Part shown: positions 53,181-63,902 of the stretch, piece by piece
How positions within the stretch are numbered: the first letter of the stretch is position 1
Layout: every line of letters starts with the position of its first letter
DNA from: an uncultured Alcanivorax sp.
GTDB taxonomy: Bacteria > Pseudomonadota > Gammaproteobacteria > Pseudomonadales > Alcanivoracaceae
Assembly (NCBI RefSeq): GCF_947258575.1
Contig: NZ_CAMYIV010000005.1
Span: 276,660-340,659 of the forward strand
DNA length: 64,000 nt
Reading direction: 5' to 3'
Made by a program: the position numbers and the translations under genes
The notes under the pieces: generated by a model
Told to the model about the DNA's origin: nothing
What the model saw: the letters and a program-made list of their open reading frames with translations, nothing else
The model's database searches: none

Positions 53181-54639
53181 TTCCAAGACTTTCCCACATC
53201 TCATCCACCCGCTGCTTCACTGCCGGGCTCATGCTGATGGCGCGGCCCCATTCGCGGTCGGTTTCGCCGGGCCATTTGCTGGTGGCGTCCATGCCCATCT
53301 TGGAGCCCAGGCCGGAGACCGGGGAGGCGAAGTCCAGGTAATCGATGGGGGTGTTTTCAATCAGCAGGGTGTCGCGGGCCGGGTCCATGCGGGTGGTCAT
53401 GGCCCAGATCACATCCTTCCAGTCGCGGGCGTTCACGTCGTCGTCGCAGACGATCACGAACTTGGTGTACATGAACTGGCGCAGGAACGACCACACCCCC
53501 ATCATTACCCGCTTGGCGTGGCCCGGGTACTGCTTCTTCATGGTCACCACCGCCATGCGGTAGGAGCAGCCTTCCGGGGGCAGGTAGAAATCCACGATCT
53601 CCGGGAACTGCTTTTTCAGGATCGGCACGAAGATTTCGTTCATAGCCACGCCCAGCACTGCCGGCTCATCCGGTGGACGCCCGGTGTAGGTACTGTGATA
53701 GATCGGGTCGCGGCGGTGGGTGATGCGTTCCACGGTGAATACCGGGAAACGTTCCACTTCATTGTAATAGCCGGTGTGGTCGCCGAACGGGCCTTCCTCG
53801 GCCATCTCGCCCGGGTAGATATGGCCTTCCAGCACAAATTCGGCACTGGCGGGGACCTGCAGGTCATTGCCGATGCATTCCACCAGTTCGGTTTTCGAGC
53901 CGCGCAGCAGGCCGGCAAAGGCGTATTCGCTGAGGGTGTCCGGCACCGGGGTGACCGCACCGAGGATGGTGGCCGGGTCGGCGCCCAGGGCTACTGCCAC
54001 CGGGAAGGGCTCGCCGGGATGCTGCTGTTGCCACTCCTGGAAATCCAGGGCGCCGCCGCGGTGGCTGAGCCAGCGCATGATCAGCTTGTTACGGCCGATC
54101 AGTTGCTGGCGGTAGATGCCCAGGTTCTGGCGTTCCTTGTTGGGGCCACGGGTGATCACCAGCGGCCAGGTCACCAGCGGGCCGGCATCGCCGGGCCAGC
54201 AGGTCTGGATCGGCAGTTGGTACAGGTCCACCGCGTCGCCTTCCAGTACCTTTTCCTGGCAGGGCCCGGAGCCGCGTAGCTTGGGGCTCATGCTCAGTAC
54301 CTTGCGGAACACCGGCAGTTTTTCCCAGGCGTCACGCATACCCTTGGGCGGTTCCGGTTCCTTGAGAAAGGCCAGCAGTTCACCCAGTTCGCGCAGCTCT
54401 TCCACGGACTCGCGACCCATGCCCAGTGCCACCCGCCGTTCCGTGCCAAACAGGTTGCCCAGCACCGGGGTGCCGAAGCCCACCGGGTTTTCAAACAGCA
54501 GGGCAGGGCCGCCGGCGCGCAGGGTGCGGTCGCAGATTTCGGTCATTTCCAGATTTGGGTTTACCGGTGCAGTGATGCGCTTGAGCTCGCCGAGCTGTTC
54601 GAGTTGTTGCAGGAAGTCACGCAGGTCGCGGTATTTCAT
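53167..54639 (-). CDS. ubiD: 4-hydroxy-3-polyprenylbenzoate decarboxylase UbiD
   Basis: The 490-residue decarboxylase uses prenylated FMN to remove the carboxyl group from 4-hydroxy-3-polyprenylbenzoate in ubiquinone synthesis. Family motifs include [20 protein letters not shown], the [16 protein letters not shown] segment near 160-175, and [15 protein letters not shown] with the catalytic glutamates. ATG 54637-54639 follows AAGGAACGCC; the longer frame upstream is not supported. The last residues LGINNE and the stop are encoded by heptad repeats. Confidence 0.96.
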   Translation of the reverse strand: MKYRDLRDFLQQLEQLGELKRITAPVNPNLEMTEICDRTLRAGGPALLFENPVGFGTPVLGNLFGTERRVALGMGRESVEELRELGELLAFLKEPEPPKGMRDAWEKLPVFRKVLSMSPKLRGSGPCQEKVLEGDAVDLYQLPIQTCWPGDAGPLVTWPLVITRGPNKERQNLGIYRQQLIGRNKLIMRWLSHRGGALDFQEWQQQHPGEPFPVAVALGADPATILGAVTPVPDTLSEYAFAGLLRGSKTELVECIGNDLQVPASAEFVLEGHIYPGEMAEEGPFGDHTGYYNEVERFPVFTVERITHRRDPIYHSTYTGRPPDEPAVLGVAMNEIFVPILKKQFPEIVDFYLPPEGCSYRMAVVTMKKQYPGHAKRVMMGVWSFLRQFMYTKFVIVCDDDVNARDWKDVIWAMTTRMDPARDTLLIENTPIDYLDFASPVSGLGSKMGMDATSKWPGETDREWGRAISMSPAVKQRVDEMWESLGINNE

Positions 54640-54740
54640 GGCGTTCCTTGTTGTTTGGATAACCAGAAAGGTTGTATCGCGAGTATAGCAGGCTGGGGGT
54701 GAGCGGCGAGTCAGAGGTAGGCGAGTTCTACGAAGTCCCG

Positions 54741-54765
54741 GTAGGAGCTCCTCTTGAGGTGCGAA
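54741..54765. repeat. Single REP-like unit
   Basis: GTAGGAGCTCCTCTTGAGG and the following GCGAA match the arm of the REP-like repeat at 18341-18366 at most positions. It is a lone, degraded copy in the ubiD-rho gap. Confidence 0.55.
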
Positions 54766-54809
54766 CCCGAGCCTCAGCGAAGGGAAGGCAGCGGTGGGCT
54801 TGTTCCGGT

Positions 54810-54842
54810 AAAAAAACAAAACCCCGCGTAAGCGGGGTTTTG
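54810..54842 (-). terminator. Intrinsic terminator of rho
   Basis: CAAAACCCCGC (54817-54827) and GCGGGGTTTTG (54832-54842) form an 11-bp stem with a GTAA loop. On the minus strand it is followed by a run of T, about 20 bp past the rho stop codon. Confidence 0.92.
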
Positions 54843-54862
54843 TGTGTTGCGGGAAGCGTCTC

Positions 54863-56122
54863 TTATTTGCGCTTCATGGACTCGAAGAATTCCAGGTTGG
54901 TCTTGGTATGCTTCATGCGGTCGATGAGGAATTCCATGGCGCCGATTTCGTCCATGGGATGCAGAACCTTGCGCAGGATCCACATCTTCTGCAGTTCATC
55001 TTCGCTGACCAAGCGCTCTTCGCGGCGGGTGCCGGACTTGCGAATGTTCATGGCCGGGAAGACGCGCTTCTCTGCTACCTTGCGATCCAGGTGCAGTTCC
55101 ATGTTGCCGGTGCCCTTGAATTCTTCGTAGATCACTTCGTCCATTTTGGAGCCGGTGTCTACCAGGGCAGTGGCCAGGATGGTCAGGCTGCCGCCTTCCT
55201 CGATATTTCGTGCGGCACCGAAGAAACGCTTGGGTTTTTCCAGGGCATGGGCGTCCACACCACCGGTGAGCACCTTGCCGGAGCTGGGCTGCACGGTGTT
55301 ATAGGCCCGTGCCAGACGAGTGATGGAGTCGAGCAGAATGACTACGTCCTGCTTGTGCTCTACCAGTCGCTTGGCTTTCTCGATCACCATCTCGGCAACC
55401 TGCACATGACGTGCGGGGGGCTCGTCGAAGGTCGATGCCACCACTTCGCCGCGTACGGTGCGTGACATCTCGGTCACTTCTTCCGGACGCTCGTCAATCA
55501 GCAGCACAATCATGTGCGATTCGGGGTTGTTGCGGGCAATGGACTGGGCCACGGTTTGCAGCAGCATGGTCTTGCCGGCTTTTGGCGGTGCCACGATCAG
55601 GCCGCGCTGCCCTTTGCCGATCGGCGCCACCAGATCGATCACCCGGCTGGTGATGTCTTCGGTGGAGCCATTACCTGCTTCCATGACGAAACGTTCGGTT
55701 GGGAACAGCGGCGTCAGGTTTTCGAACAGGATCTTGTTCTTGGCGTTTTCCGGCCGGTCAAAGTTGATCTCGTTGACCTTGAGCATGGCGAAATAGCGTT
55801 CGCCATCCTTGGGAGGCCGGATCTTGCCGGAAATGGTGTCGCCGGTGCGCAGGTTGAAACGGCGGATCTGGCTGGGAGAAACGTAAATATCGTCCGGTCC
55901 GGCCAGGTAAGAGCCCTCTGCGGAACGAAGGAAGCCGAAACCATCCTGCAGAATCTCCAGCACCCCGTCTCCGTAGATATCGGAGCCGTTCTTGGCGGCG
56001 CGTTTGAGGATGGAAAAGATTACGTCCTGTTTGCGGGTTCTTGCCAGGTTCTCGAGGCCGAGTTCCTTGGCAATGTCCAGAAGTTCTCCAATCGGCTTCT
56101 GCTTCAGTTCAGAAAGATTCAT
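54863..56122 (-). CDS. rho: Transcription termination factor Rho
   Basis: The 419-residue hexameric RNA helicase has an N-terminal RNA-binding OB fold (about 50-125, [21 protein letters not shown]). It also has the Walker A motif [11 protein letters not shown] (about 178-188), Walker [16 protein letters not shown] (about 262-276), the Q-loop and the R-loop [20 protein letters not shown]. It ends transcription at unstructured C-rich RNA. Its own mRNA ends at an intrinsic hairpin. The trxA-rho-ubiD order matches Pseudomonas. Confidence 0.98.
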   Translation of the reverse strand: MNLSELKQKPIGELLDIAKELGLENLARTRKQDVIFSILKRAAKNGSDIYGDGVLEILQDGFGFLRSAEGSYLAGPDDIYVSPSQIRRFNLRTGDTISGKIRPPKDGERYFAMLKVNEINFDRPENAKNKILFENLTPLFPTERFVMEAGNGSTEDITSRVIDLVAPIGKGQRGLIVAPPKAGKTMLLQTVAQSIARNNPESHMIVLLIDERPEEVTEMSRTVRGEVVASTFDEPPARHVQVAEMVIEKAKRLVEHKQDVVILLDSITRLARAYNTVQPSSGKVLTGGVDAHALEKPKRFFGAARNIEEGGSLTILATALVDTGSKMDEVIYEEFKGTGNMELHLDRKVAEKRVFPAMNIRKSGTRREERLVSEDELQKMWILRKVLHPMDEIGAMEFLIDRMKHTKTNLEFFESMKRK

Positions 56123-56360
56123 TGGCGTCTAGTTTGATGTCTTTGAATGAATTGAGAGGGTGCACCACAGGTGGTGCGGCGGTTGTTTTGATAATCTGGT
56201 TGATTCGGAATCTGGCCCGGCAAGCCTATAAAGGGGGCCATCAGGAAAAGGTAACCAGAGGTTCCGAAAGACTTGCTAAGGGGATGCTTGTTGTAAGCTG
56301 GTTCTGGAATCTACCACTGGAACAACAGACTGTCTAGTCTTTGCTGGTAGTAATGAAACG

Positions 56361-56390
56361 TAGCACCCCCGCCGGGTAGCGGGGGTGCTA
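56361..56390. terminator. Hairpin downstream of trxA
   Basis: TAGCACCCCCGC (56361-56372) pairs with GCGGGGGTGCTA (56379-56390), a perfect 12-bp stem with a 6-base loop about 20 bp past the trxA stop. The trailing T run is weak. The rest of the gap to rho (56123-56360) should hold the rho promoter and leader. Confidence 0.75.
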
Positions 56391-56409
56391 GTGGGGGTTG
56401 CTGTCTGTC

Positions 56410-56736
56410 TTAGAGAGTGCTGTCCAGGAATGCGGCCAGCTGGCTCTTGGACAGGGCACCCACCTTGGTGGCTTCCACATTACCGTTCTTGAACACGGTC
56501 AGGGTGGGGATGCCGCGAACGCCGTATTTCTTGGGCGTTTCCGGGTTGTCGTCAATGTTGATCTTGGCAATGGTCAGCTTGTCACCGTACTCGCCGGCCA
56601 GTTGCTCCAGGATCGGCGCGACCATTTTGCAGGGGCCGCACCAGGGTGCCCAGTAGTCTACCAGCACCGGGCCGTCCGCATTGATGACCTGGGCTTCGAA
56701 GTCCGCGTCGGTCACATTGATAATCTCGCCGCTCAT
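56410..56736 (-). CDS. trxA: Thioredoxin 1
   Basis: The 108-residue protein is a complete thioredoxin with the redox-active WCGPCK at about 32-37 and the cis-proline loop [11 protein letters not shown] near 75-85. It reduces disulphides in cytosolic proteins using electrons from thioredoxin reductase. It lies between ppx and rho, on the strand opposite ppx. Confidence 0.97.
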   Translation of the reverse strand: MSGEIINVTDADFEAQVINADGPVLVDYWAPWCGPCKMVAPILEQLAGEYGDKLTIAKINIDDNPETPKKYGVRGIPTLTVFKNGNVEATKVGALSKSQLAAFLDSTL

Positions 56737-56970
56737 TGAATTCTCCTGAGATAGGGGGTTAGCTGGCCCGACGGGCGGGCTGTTGCGATGGTGGATAATA
56801 TCAGGTCGTGGGTGCCGAATTTCAAGCGAGTGAGTGAATTATCGCGGTAGAGTTTGCCTATGACACCGTAACGCCATGATATTCGGTTAGAATTCGGGGC
56901 GTTTTTCAATGCTTTGTCTACCCGTAAGTTGGTGCGGAAAGGGCAATGGCCGTTCAGGAAAGGAGTGCAT

Positions 56971-58470
56971 ATGGAACATGGCGAGCATCTGGCGGCCATT
57001 GACCTGGGGTCGAACAGCTTTCACATGGTAGTGGCCCGGCAGGTCCACGGTGAGGTCCAGATTCTGGATGGCCTGTCCGAGAAGGTGCAGCTGGGAGCCG
57101 GGCTGGACCGGGATAACCGGCTGGACGGTGAGACCCAGGAACGGGCGCTGGATTGCCTGGGCCGGTTTGCCCAGCGCATTGCCGGTATTCCTCGCGGTAG
57201 CGTGCGGGTGGTGGGGACCAACACCCTGCGCCAGGCCCGCAATGCCCGGGAATTCATCGACCGGGCGGAAGCGGTGCTGGGCCACGACATCGAGATCGTG
57301 GCCGGGCGGGAAGAGGCCCGTCTGATTTACCTGGGGGTGGCGCACAGTCTGGCTGATGATGCCGGCCAGCGGCTGGTGGTGGATATCGGTGGCGGCTCCA
57401 CGGAGCTGATCATCGGCGAGCGTTTCGAATCCACCGAGACGGAATCCCTGCACATGGGCTGCGTCAGTTTTGCTCAGCGCTTCTTTGCCGACGGCAGTAT
57501 TACCGAAAAGGCCTTTGACCGGGCGGTGACCGCTGCCCGCCAGGAGGTGCTGTCCATCCATGCCAACTATCGACGCCTGGGCTGGCTGCAGGCGGTGGGT
57601 GCGTCCGGCACCATCAAGGCCATCAGCCAGGTGTGCGTTGACAACGGCTGGTCAGAAACCGGCATCACCATGGAGGGCCTGAAGAAGGCCCGCAAGAAAG
57701 TGATCAAGGCTGGCAAGGTAGAGCAGCTGGACCTGAAGGGGCTGCGCGAGGATCGTCGGGCCATCTTTCCCTCCGGGTTGGCGATTCTCTACGGCATCTT
57801 CGAGCAGTTGAGCATTGATCAGATGGAAGTGTCCGGTGGCGCCCTGCGCGAAGGGCTCCTGTATGACCTGCTGGGGCGTTTTGCCCACGAGGACGTGCGT
57901 GAGCGCAGTATCCAGTCGCTGATGAGTCGCCATCATGTGGAGCGCACTCAGGCGGAGCGTGTCTGTGACACGGCCACGGGTCTGTATGGTCAGGTGGCTA
58001 AAAGCTGGCAACTGGACGATGGCGAGTTGGCGGATACCTTGCGCTGGGGCGCGCTGCTCCACGAGGTGGGGCTGGCCGTTTCCCATAGCCAGTTCCACAA
58101 GCACGGCGCCTACCTGGTGACCAACTCGGACTTGCCCGGCTTTTCCCGCCAGGAGCAGCAGGCGGTGGCGGTGCTGGTGCGTGGCCACCGCCGCAAGCTT
58201 CCGCTGTCCGCGTTGTCAGAGCTGCCGGACGATGAGCAGCAGGGCCTGTTGCGGTTGTGCCTGGTGCTGCGATTGTCTGCTCGCCTGCACCATGCCCGTT
58301 GCGATGAAGTCATTCCCGAGATGGTGCTGAAAGCCGAAGATAATACCTTGTCCCTGCAGTTTCCGGCGCACTGGCTCGAAGAGCATCCGCTGACACTGGC
58401 TGATCTGGAACAGGAACAGGATTATTTTCGTGCTGGCGGCTATGAGCTGAAGCTAATGGATAATGGATAA
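56971..58470 (+). CDS. ppx: Exopolyphosphatase
   Basis: The 499-residue protein belongs to the Ppx/GppA phosphatases: AAIDLGSNSFHMVVAR (about 8-23), DIGGGSTELIIG (about 138-149) and a C-terminal HD-like helical domain (about 310-499). It removes terminal phosphates from polyphosphate, opposing Ppk encoded convergently. ATG 56971 follows AAGGAGTGCAT. The C-terminal LMDNG and the stop are encoded by heptad repeats. The ppx and ppk genes are convergent here, not in one operon as in Escherichia coli. Confidence 0.96.
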   Translation: MEHGEHLAAIDLGSNSFHMVVARQVHGEVQILDGLSEKVQLGAGLDRDNRLDGETQERALDCLGRFAQRIAGIPRGSVRVVGTNTLRQARNAREFIDRAEAVLGHDIEIVAGREEARLIYLGVAHSLADDAGQRLVVDIGGGSTELIIGERFESTETESLHMGCVSFAQRFFADGSITEKAFDRAVTAARQEVLSIHANYRRLGWLQAVGASGTIKAISQVCVDNGWSETGITMEGLKKARKKVIKAGKVEQLDLKGLREDRRAIFPSGLAILYGIFEQLSIDQMEVSGGALREGLLYDLLGRFAHEDVRERSIQSLMSRHHVERTQAERVCDTATGLYGQVAKSWQLDDGELADTLRWGALLHEVGLAVSHSQFHKHGAYLVTNSDLPGFSRQEQQAVAVLVRGHRRKLPLSALSELPDDEQQGLLRLCLVLRLSARLHHARCDEVIPEMVLKAEDNTLSLQFPAHWLEEHPLTLADLEQEQDYFRAGGYELKLMDNG

Positions 58471-58583
58471 CGGTGCGGATTGCTGTTGTCGTTAAATGAA
58501 AGAGGCCGCGCCCAGGCGATTGGGCGCGGCCTCTTGCGTTTCCGGGCTTGGTGCCCTTTCCCGCGAGTTATCAATTAAAACTA
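58454..58583. repeat. Heptad element, unit TAATGGA, with GC hairpin core
   Basis: Two TAATGGA units and a third partial one (58454-58470) contain the ppx stop and lead into CGGTGCGG. A degenerate inverted arm (TTATCAATTA...) follows CCCGCGAG at 58568-58583 and includes the ppk stop. The shared hairpin sits between them. Confidence 0.75.
58500..58535. terminator. Shared AAGAGGCCGCG hairpin, copy 5
   Basis: AAGAGGCCGCGCCCA (58500-58514) and TGGGCGCGGCCTCTT (58521-58535) form a perfect 15-bp stem with a 6-base loop, followed by GCGTTT. It lies between convergent ppx and ppk. Confidence 0.75.
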
Positions 58584-60668
58584 ACTTCCCCCCAGGGTTT
58601 CCAATAAGGTCTGCTGGGCGATAAAAGGTGCCTCCCCGTCCTGGGGCTGGGCACGTAGGTAGATGCCATCCGGCTGTAGTACCCAGGCGCGTCTGTTGTC
58701 GCGCAGGTAGTAATGCAGGCCCTGTTCAATCACTTGCGCCTTGAGCACCGGGTCGTTGACCGGGAAGCAGGTTTCCACCCGGTTGAACAGGTTGCGGTCC
58801 ATCCAGTCGGCGCTGGAGCAGTACACCAGGTCCTCGCCGCCATGATGGAAGTGGTAAATGCGGGTATGTTCCAGGAAGCGGCCGATCACCGAGCGCACCC
58901 GGATATTGTCGGATAGCCCCGGTACCCCGGGTTTCAGGCAGCAGATCCCGCGTACGATCAGATCAATCTCCACGCCCGCCTGACTGGCCCGGTACAAGGC
59001 CTGGATGATCTTCTCTTCGGTGAGTGAATTGAATTTGGCAATGATTCGCGCCGGCTTGCCGGCGGTGGCTTGCTGCGTTTCAAAGTCGATCCATTCAATC
59101 AGCGACGGGTGCAGGGTAAAGGGCGAATGTTTCAGCTGTTTTAGCCGCGCCGCCTTGCCCATGCCGGTGAGCTCCTGAAAAATCTTGTGCACGTCCTGGC
59201 AGATGCCTTTCTCGCACGTCATCAGGCCGTAGTCGGTGTACAGCTTGGTGGTCTTGGTGTGGTAGTTGCCGGTGCCCAGATGCACGTAGCGCTTGATACC
59301 ATCGCCTTCGCGGCGAACCACCAGCAGCATCTTGGCGTGGGTCTTGTAGCCCACCACCCCGTACACCACGATGGCGCCGGCTTCCTGCAGGCGCCGGGCC
59401 CCTTCGATATTGGATTCCTCGTCGAAGCGCGCACGCAGTTCCACGATGGCGGTGACTTCCTTGCCATTGCGGGCGGCGGTTTCCAGATGATCGAGAATTT
59501 CCGACTTGGTGCCGGTGCGGTACAGGGTCTGCTTGATAGCCAGCACCTTGGGGTCGCGGGCCGCTTCCGCCAGCAGGCTGACCACCGGCTGGAAGGATTC
59601 ATAGGGGTGATGCAGCAGAATGTCGCCCTGATCCATGGCGTCGAAAATGGTTTCGGCTTTTTTTACTGCCGGCGCCAGCTTCGGGGTGTAAGGCGGGTAG
59701 TGCAGGCGCGGGCGGTTCACGCTGGTGAACATGCGCGCCAGGTTCACCGGGCCATTCACTTCGTACAGATCGATCTCGGTGAGTTCGAACTGCTCCAGCA
59801 AATAATCGGTCAGGTGACGCGGGCAGTTGTCCGCCACTTCCAGGCGCACCTCGTCACCATAACGCCGTGACAGCAGCTGGCCTTTCAGTGCGCTGGCCAG
59901 GTCTTCCACATCCTCATCCACTTCCATGTCCGCGTTACGGGTGACCCGGAACTGGTAGCAGCCGGTGGCTTTCATACCCGGGAACAGGTCCGATACATGG
60001 GCATGGATCATGGATGACAGGAACACGAAGTTGTCGTCGCCGCTTTCGCTGATCTCGTCAGGAATACGGATCAGCCGGGGCAGAGAGCGGGGTGCGGGCA
60101 CAATGGCCAGACCGGTGGAACGGCCAAAGGCATCTTTGCCGTCCAGCGATACGATAAAGTTCAGGCTCTTGTTCACAAGCCGCGGGAAGGGGTGTGACGG
60201 GTCCAGGGCAATGGGGGTAAGCACCGGATAGATCTGTTCGCGAAAATATTTTTTCACCCATTCAATCTGTGCTTCGGTCCAGTCTTCGCGACGCAGAAAG
60301 TCCACGCCTTCCTCGCGCAGGGCCGGCAGAAGAATGTTGTTGAGAATGTGATACTGACGGTCCACCGCCTCGTGGGTCGTGCGGCTGATTTCCTTCAGGA
60401 TTTCCTCGGCCAGCATGCCGTCGGGGCCCGGCTGGCCGGTGTGGGTTTCCAGCTTGTTTTTCAGGCCGGCCACACGGATCTCGAAAAATTCATCCATGTT
60501 GCTGGAAAAAATCAGCAGAAAATTCAGCCTTTCCATCAAGGGGTGGCTGTCGTCCATGGCCTGTTCCAGCACTCGCAGGTTGAACTGCAACAGGCTCAGC
60601 TCCCGGTTGAAATAGTAGTCCGGGTTATTGAGGTCGATGGCGCTGTGTTCGCTGGCAATGTCATTCAT
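58581..60668 (-). CDS. ppk: Polyphosphate kinase 1
   Basis: The 695-residue enzyme polymerises the gamma-phosphate of ATP into inorganic polyphosphate at the membrane. Visible features are the N-terminal [20 protein letters not shown], the head domain, and the two catalytic phospholipase-D-like domains. These have the autophosphorylated histidine in [14 protein letters not shown] (about 425) and a second histidine in [16 protein letters not shown] 60666-60668 follows AGGACGACGCC. A three-unit Pho box lies about 42 bp upstream, so induction by phosphate starvation is likely. Confidence 0.97.
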   Translation of the reverse strand: MNDIASEHSAIDLNNPDYYFNRELSLLQFNLRVLEQAMDDSHPLMERLNFLLIFSSNMDEFFEIRVAGLKNKLETHTGQPGPDGMLAEEILKEISRTTHEAVDRQYHILNNILLPALREEGVDFLRREDWTEAQIEWVKKYFREQIYPVLTPIALDPSHPFPRLVNKSLNFIVSLDGKDAFGRSTGLAIVPAPRSLPRLIRIPDEISESGDDNFVFLSSMIHAHVSDLFPGMKATGCYQFRVTRNADMEVDEDVEDLASALKGQLLSRRYGDEVRLEVADNCPRHLTDYLLEQFELTEIDLYEVNGPVNLARMFTSVNRPRLHYPPYTPKLAPAVKKAETIFDAMDQGDILLHHPYESFQPVVSLLAEAARDPKVLAIKQTLYRTGTKSEILDHLETAARNGKEVTAIVELRARFDEESNIEGARRLQEAGAIVVYGVVGYKTHAKMLLVVRREGDGIKRYVHLGTGNYHTKTTKLYTDYGLMTCEKGICQDVHKIFQELTGMGKAARLKQLKHSPFTLHPSLIEWIDFETQQATAGKPARIIAKFNSLTEEKIIQALYRASQAGVEIDLIVRGICCLKPGVPGLSDNIRVRSVIGRFLEHTRIYHFHHGGEDLVYCSSADWMDRNLFNRVETCFPVNDPVLKAQVIEQGLHYYLRDNRRAWVLQPDGIYLRAQPQDGEAPFIAQQTLLETLGGS

Positions 60669-60709
60669 TGGCGTCGTCCTGACCGGGCCGTTTGGAAGAC
60701 CCCTATTGC

Positions 60710-60738
60710 ATGACATTAATGTGACACGGTAATGACAG
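60710..60738 (-). promoter_or_regulatory. Pho box upstream of ppk
   Basis: Read on the minus strand, three 7-bp units CTGTCAT, GTGTCAC and ATGTCAT are each separated by 4 bp, giving the 11-bp spacing of PhoB sites. The unit positions are 60732-60738, 60721-60727 and 60710-60716. The first unit is identical to the consensus. Confidence 0.8.
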
Positions 60739-60830
60739 GTGCAAAATGGTTTTGTGTTAACAGGCTGTTCAGCAGCCTGTTAAGCAGGATAGCGCGAGGG
60801 TCGGGGAGGCGGGAAGTGGAGATGAAATAA

Positions 60831-60854
60831 TAAAGCCGCCCGCAGGCGGCTTTA
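60831..60854 (-). terminator. Intrinsic terminator after the small exported protein gene
   Basis: TAAAGCCGCC (60831-60840) and GGCGGCTTTA (60845-60854) form a 10-bp stem with a 4-base loop. On the minus strand it is followed by TTATTTCATC, a weak T tract, within 10 bp of the stop codon. Confidence 0.8.
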
Positions 60855-60861
60855 TGCATTT

Positions 60862-60990
60862 TCAGCCCTGGAAGATCCAGGATTGCTGGATGATGTCCAG
60901 TTCCTGCATCTCCTGGTCGGTAGGGGCGCGGCCTTGCGCAGCCGCCAGGCTCGACAGGCTCAGGGTGGCGATCAGGATCAGAGTACGCAT
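60862..60990 (-). CDS. Small exported peptide, unknown function
   Basis: The 42-residue product consists of a signal peptide (MRTLILIATLSLSSLAAAQG, cleavage near residue 19) and a mature acidic peptide of about 23 residues (RAPTDQEMQELDIIQQSWIF). AGGAGTTGTTATGC-like purines (CTAGGAGTTGTT) precede ATG 60988-60990. The tight terminator directly downstream supports a real gene. I know no family for it. It stands alone between ppk and hemB. Confidence 0.62.
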   Translation of the reverse strand: MRTLILIATLSLSSLAAAQGRAPTDQEMQELDIIQQSWIFQG

Positions 60991-61131
60991 AACAACTCCT
61001 AGGGTCAGGGACCCAACACTCAGATAAGAATCAGCAGAAAACAGGGCAGAGTGTATGCCAGGGCGGGAGAAAGGCATTGGCCGGGCTGGCTGGTGTGCCT
61101 GCCCGGCTGGTCAGTTTGTGAGCAAAAAAGC

Positions 61132-62208
<1,077 letters not shown>

Positions 62209-62227
62209 TTAGCAAGAGCGGTAGACG

Positions 62228-62650
62228 ATGGAAAAACAGCCGGCCTTTCATTTGGCCTTTATGGTGAATGACCTGGAAGAAGCGGCAGACTTTTACTGCC
62301 GGGTGTTGGGTGGCCGCCGGGGGCGGGATGCCCCTAACTGGGTGGATATTGATCTGCATGGTCATCAGCTTTCCCTGCACAAAGGTGAGGATCTGACACC
62401 GATCCAGGGCTACAGTGAGGTGGATGGTCATCCGGTGCCCATGCCGCACTTTGGTGTGGTGCTGGATTTCGCCCGCTGGGAAACCCTGGTGGAACGCATT
62501 TACGACAATGACTGGCCGTTCCTGCTCAAGCCCCGTGAACGTTTTGTGGGGCAGCCCGCCGAGCAGGGCACGTTTTTCGTGCAGGACCCCACCGGTAACA
62601 CGCTGGAGTTCAAGGGACTGCGCGAGATCGATCGTATCTTCGAGGTGTAA
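62228..62650 (+). CDS. VOC-superfamily (glyoxalase-like) protein
   Basis: The 140-residue protein starts FHLAFMVNDLEEAADFYCRV and ends FVQDPTGNTLEFKGLREID, the typical first and last strands of a VOC-fold protein with metal-ligand positions (His in the first strand, Glu in LEFK). The substrate is unknown. It is divergent from hemB and 5 bp upstream of greB, probably co-transcribed with it. Confidence 0.85.
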   Translation: MEKQPAFHLAFMVNDLEEAADFYCRVLGGRRGRDAPNWVDIDLHGHQLSLHKGEDLTPIQGYSEVDGHPVPMPHFGVVLDFARWETLVERIYDNDWPFLLKPRERFVGQPAEQGTFFVQDPTGNTLEFKGLREIDRIFEV

Positions 62651-62655
62651 TCATC

Positions 62656-63168
62656 ATGGGCCGCTGGCGACCAAAAGGCATTCCTGCTTCCAAGTACATC
62701 ACCGCCGAAGGCTACAAGAAACTCAACGATGAGCTGCAATACCTGTGGAAGGAAAAACGCCCGGCGGTGACCCAGGCGGTGCAGGAAGCCGCCGCCCAGG
62801 GGGACCGGTCCGAGAATGCCGAATACATATACGGCAAGAAACAGTTGCGTGAGATCGACGGGCGGGTACGTTTTCTGAGCAAGCGTCTGGATGACATGAC
62901 TGTCGTGGATCGGGTGCCGGAAGACCAGAGTAAGGTGTTCTTTGGTGCCTGGGTGGAGCTGGAGAATGAGGACGGTGACACCGAAACCTACCGTCTGGTG
63001 GGGCCGGACGAAACCGACGCCAAGAGGCACTACATCAGCATCGATGCGCCACTGGCACGGGCCTTGCTGAAGAAACAGGTGGATGACGAGGTGGTGGTAG
63101 AAACGCCAGCCGGCGAGCGTTGCCTGTTCATCAGCCGTATCTGGTATGAGCAAGGCGAGAGGCGTTGA
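62656..63168 (+). CDS. greB: Transcription elongation factor GreB
   Basis: The 170-residue protein has the N-terminal coiled-coil that enters the polymerase secondary channel (YLWKEKRPAVTQAVQEAAAQ). The acidic tip GDRSENAEYIYGKKQLREID contains the Asp/Glu that stimulates RNA cleavage. A C-terminal FKBP-like domain follows. It rescues backtracked RNA polymerase. YIYGKK distinguishes GreB from GreA. ATG 62656 is the first in frame. Confidence 0.96.
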   Translation: MGRWRPKGIPASKYITAEGYKKLNDELQYLWKEKRPAVTQAVQEAAAQGDRSENAEYIYGKKQLREIDGRVRFLSKRLDDMTVVDRVPEDQSKVFFGAWVELENEDGDTETYRLVGPDETDAKRHYISIDAPLARALLKKQVDDEVVVETPAGERCLFISRIWYEQGERR

Positions 63169-63274
63169 ACGAGCCAGCTCCAGGGAAAGAAGCGATGGCG
63201 GCAAGCGAACCCTTGCCGAACGGCGTTGTCTCTCCATCACTGCTAACAACACGATAATCGAAGGCTTATAGCCC

Positions 63275-63901
63275 ATGAGCGCCAACCGTCGTATCTGGTT
63301 CTTTATCCGCAAGTCCCTGCTGGGTGGCCTGACCATTCTGTTGCCCATTTCCATCATCGTGTTTTTCTTCCGCTGGATTTACCAGACGGTGACGGAAATG
63401 ATCGCGCCGTTTACCACGGTATTTATCCGCGCCTTTGACCTGCCCAAATTCGTGGCCGACTGGTTGTCGGTGCTGGCGGTTCTGGTGCTGTGCTTTCTGG
63501 TGGGTACCCTGGTGGCCACAAGGGTGGGCAGTTGGCTGTGGCATCAGTGGGAAGAGAACGTCATGACCCGACTGCCGGGCTACAAGACGGTCAAGGAAGT
63601 GATCGGCCAACTGATGGGCAGCAACAGCGACAGCCCGTTCAGCCGTGGCGAGGTTGCACGGGTGTGGCTGTATGGCAGAGACACGGATGTGTCGGTCACT
63701 GCACTGGTTACCTCCCGCCATGCGGACGGCCATGTTACCGTCTTCGTGCCCACCGGCCCCAATCCCACCAGCGGTTTTATCTATCACGTGGATCAGAGCC
63801 TGGTGGAGCTACACCCGGAAATCGGCGTGGAGAGCATGATGAAAACCGTGGTGTCCTGCGGTGCGGGCACGGCGGCGTTGTTCAAGACCGACAAGGCGTA
63901 A
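63275..63901 (+). CDS. DUF502 membrane protein
   Basis: The 208-residue protein begins with LLGGLTILLPISIIVFFFRW (about 13-32) and a second membrane helix VLAVLVLCFLVGTLVAT (about 66-82). A soluble domain follows with VTVFVPTGPNPTSGFIYHVD, the conserved block of DUF502. The function is unknown. The stop is one base before the AGCTACG heptad array. Confidence 0.88.
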   Translation: MSANRRIWFFIRKSLLGGLTILLPISIIVFFFRWIYQTVTEMIAPFTTVFIRAFDLPKFVADWLSVLAVLVLCFLVGTLVATRVGSWLWHQWEENVMTRLPGYKTVKEVIGQLMGSNSDSPFSRGEVARVWLYGRDTDVSVTALVTSRHADGHVTVFVPTGPNPTSGFIYHVDQSLVELHPEIGVESMMKTVVSCGAGTAALFKTDKA

Positions 63902-63902
63902 T

